A stretch of 5,838 nucleotides of DNA from Treponema sp. (GTDB lineage: Bacteria; Spirochaetota; Spirochaetia; Treponematales; Breznakiellaceae), in NCBI GenBank assembly GCA_031288575.1, contig JAITRD010000102.1, positions 1 to 5,838 on the forward strand, in the 5' to 3' direction. The position numbers and the translations under genes are program-made. The notes beneath the pieces were generated by a model. The model saw only the letters and a program-made list of their open reading frames with translations. It was not told the origin of the DNA and ran no database searches. Below, piece by piece: positions 4,328 through 5,838 of the stretch. Numbering within the stretch: position 1 is the stretch's first letter; each line of letters opens with the position of its first letter.

Positions 4328-5838
4328 ATGAAAGTAGAGGAACTAAAACACGCCGGCTTAAAGAAATGGGTAGAAGATGCCATTGCCCTGATGTCGCCGG
4401 ATTCGGTAGAGGTTTGCGACGGCACCCAGGCGGAATACGACCGGATGATCCAAATCACCATTGACGCGGGACTCGCGACTCCCCTGAACCCCCAGACCTT
4501 GCCGGGATCGGTGCTTTTCCGCTCGGATCCCTCCGATGTGGCCCGGGTGGAGAACCGTACCTATATTGCTTCAAAAAAGCAGGAAAACGCCGGGCCGACT
4601 AATAACTGGATAGATCCCGAGGAACTGAAAAAAAATATGTCCGGCCTGTACCAGGGCTGCATGAAGGGGCGGACCATGTATGTAATCCCCTTCTCCATGG
4701 GCCCCATAGGTTCCGAGATTGCCAAGATTGGCGTGCAGATTACCGATTCCCCCTATGTGGTGGCCAATATGCATATTATGGCCCGGATCGGAACCAGGGT
4801 TTTGGATGTCCTGGGGGCGGAAGGCTTCTATGTGCCCTGTTACCATTCGGTAGGCAAACCCCTGGGGCCCGGCGAAAAGGATAACGGCAAGTGGCCCTGC
4901 GCTCCCATAGAGAAAAAGTATATCTCCCACTTTCCGGAAACCCGGGAAATTTGGTCCTACGGCTCAGGTTACGGCGGCAATGCCCTTTTGGGGAAAAAGT
5001 GCCTCGCCCTCCGGATTGCCAGCGTTTTGGCCCGGGACGAAGGCTGGCTCGCGGAACATATGCTCATCCTTAAAATAACCAACCCCCAGGGAGAGGTACG
5101 GTACATCACCGGGGCTTTCCCTTCGGCCTGCGGCAAGACCAACCTGGCCATGCTGGTGCCTACCCTTCCCGGCTGGAAGGTGGAAACTGTGGGGGATGAC
5201 ATTGCCTGGATGAAATTCGGCGCCGACGGTCGGCTTTACGCCATCAACCCCGAGGCGGGCTTCTTCGGGGTTGCCCCGGGAACTTCCATGGACTCCAACC
5301 CCAATGCCATGAGGACCATCAACCGGAACACCATTTATACCAATGTGGCCCTCACAGAAGATAAAAACGTTTGGTGGGAGGGGATCGGTTACGATGCCCC
5401 GGGAAAACTCATCGACTGGACCGGCAACCCCTGGGTACAGGACAAGGGCAACAAGGAGCAGAAACCCGCGGCCCATCCCAATTCCCGGTTTACCGGCCCC
5501 GCCAAACAATGCCCGGTTATCGCCCCGGAATGGGAGGACCCCAAGGGGGTGCCTATCAGCGCCTTCCTTTTCGGCGGCCGCCGTCCCAAGACGATTCCCC
5601 TGGTAAACCAGGCTAAAAGCTGGATCCACGGGGTTTTTATGGGTTCCATCGTCGGCTCCGAAGTAACCGCCGCCGCCCTGGACGTAAAGGCCGGCACCAT
5701 ACGCCGGGATCCCTTTGCCATGCTTCCCTTCTGCGGCTACCACATGGGGGATTATTTTAGCCACTGGATCAAACTGGGACAAAGCCACGACGAATCCAAA
5801 CTTCCCAAGATATTTTTCGTCAACTGGTTCCGCAAAAA
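4328..5838 (+). CDS. pckG: Phosphoenolpyruvate carboxykinase, GTP type (3' end cut by window)
   Basis: This cytosolic enzyme catalyses oxaloacetate + GTP = PEP + GDP + CO2. It serves gluconeogenesis or, in some anaerobes, carboxylation of PEP. The visible part has 503 residues; family members are usually about 590-620, so roughly 100 C-terminal residues lie beyond the window. No frameshift is seen. Motifs in order are VARVENRTY with R73 (substrate arginine), SYGSGYGGN and the following GKKC (substrate and metal region), AEHMLI with H244 (metal ligand), and FPSACGKTNLAM with the P-loop around C268-T271. C268 matches the reactive active-site cysteine. VGDDIAW follows with D290 and D291 (metal binding), then NPEAGFFGVAPGTS, HPNSRF with N385 and R387, FGGRRP (415-420), and DPFAMLPFCGY (461-471). 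The last motif is FFVNWFRK, at the window edge. These motifs are specific to the GTP class, not the ATP class. Residues around C469 and M473 differ from the aromatic guanine pocket of animal enzymes. The start is fixed by AAGGAG 5 nt upstream. Confidence 0.97.
   Translation, partial: MKVEELKHAGLKKWVEDAIALMSPDSVEVCDGTQAEYDRMIQITIDAGLATPLNPQTLPGSVLFRSDPSDVARVENRTYIASKKQENAGPTNNWIDPEELKKNMSGLYQGCMKGRTMYVIPFSMGPIGSEIAKIGVQITDSPYVVANMHIMARIGTRVLDVLGAEGFYVPCYHSVGKPLGPGEKDNGKWPCAPIEKKYISHFPETREIWSYGSGYGGNALLGKKCLALRIASVLARDEGWLAEHMLILKITNPQGEVRYITGAFPSACGKTNLAMLVPTLPGWKVETVGDDIAWMKFGADGRLYAINPEAGFFGVAPGTSMDSNPNAMRTINRNTIYTNVALTEDKNVWWEGIGYDAPGKLIDWTGNPWVQDKGNKEQKPAAHPNSRFTGPAKQCPVIAPEWEDPKGVPISAFLFGGRRPKTIPLVNQAKSWIHGVFMGSIVGSEVTAAALDVKAGTIRRDPFAMLPFCGYHMGDYFSHWIKLGQSHDESKLPKIFFVNWFRK

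Noticed and set aside
4964..5788. Long open frame on the minus strand (274 codons) opposite pckG
   Set aside because: The plus strand here encodes unmistakable PEP carboxykinase motifs, so the opposite frame is a composition artefact.

Overview
The window looks like chromosomal DNA from a spirochaete, most plausibly a treponeme of the moderately GC-rich, host-gut type. I infer this from four things seen together: a GTP-type phosphoenolpyruvate carboxykinase, a lipoprotein with a relaxed spirochaete-like lipobox, small proteins of a treponemal hypothetical type, and intermediate GC with GGG/CCC-rich coding DNA separated by very AT-rich gaps. No rRNA or marker gene is present, so this is an inference, not an identification.

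Layout. Positions 1-413 hold no convincing gene. They are dominated by a very large imperfect palindrome (about 28-387) whose arms are roughly 85% identical in their core. A plus-strand fold-type I PLP aminotransferase follows (best start 474, end 1805). It converges on a minus-strand gene for a 160-residue, apparently all-helical protein of unknown function (2320 down to 1838). That gene is divergent from a plus-strand gene for a secreted solute-binding-type lipoprotein (2388-3671). The 67-bp gap between the two divergent genes contains good sigma70-type promoters on both strands. Their -35 boxes overlap by five bases, and each predicted transcript would begin within 1-2 bases of its ATG. Next come a small conserved-looking hypothetical gene with a strong ribosome binding site (3757-4152), an AT-rich regulatory gap with a 12-bp AT-only inverted repeat, and the GTP-dependent PEP carboxykinase gene pckG (4328 to the window edge, C-terminus missing).

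How the genes might work together. PEP carboxykinase interconverts oxaloacetate and PEP. If the aminotransferase uses an oxaloacetate/aspartate-type pair, both enzymes would act at the same C3/C4 node, but the aminotransferase substrate cannot be read from sequence and the genes are not in one operon. The lipoprotein has no permease or ATPase genes beside it, so it would have to serve a transporter encoded elsewhere or have another surface role.

The two most unusual items are the 360-nt palindrome and the compact back-to-back promoter with predicted leaderless transcripts. I see no CRISPR array, tRNA, rRNA, transposase, phage gene or recognisable defence or biosynthetic system.
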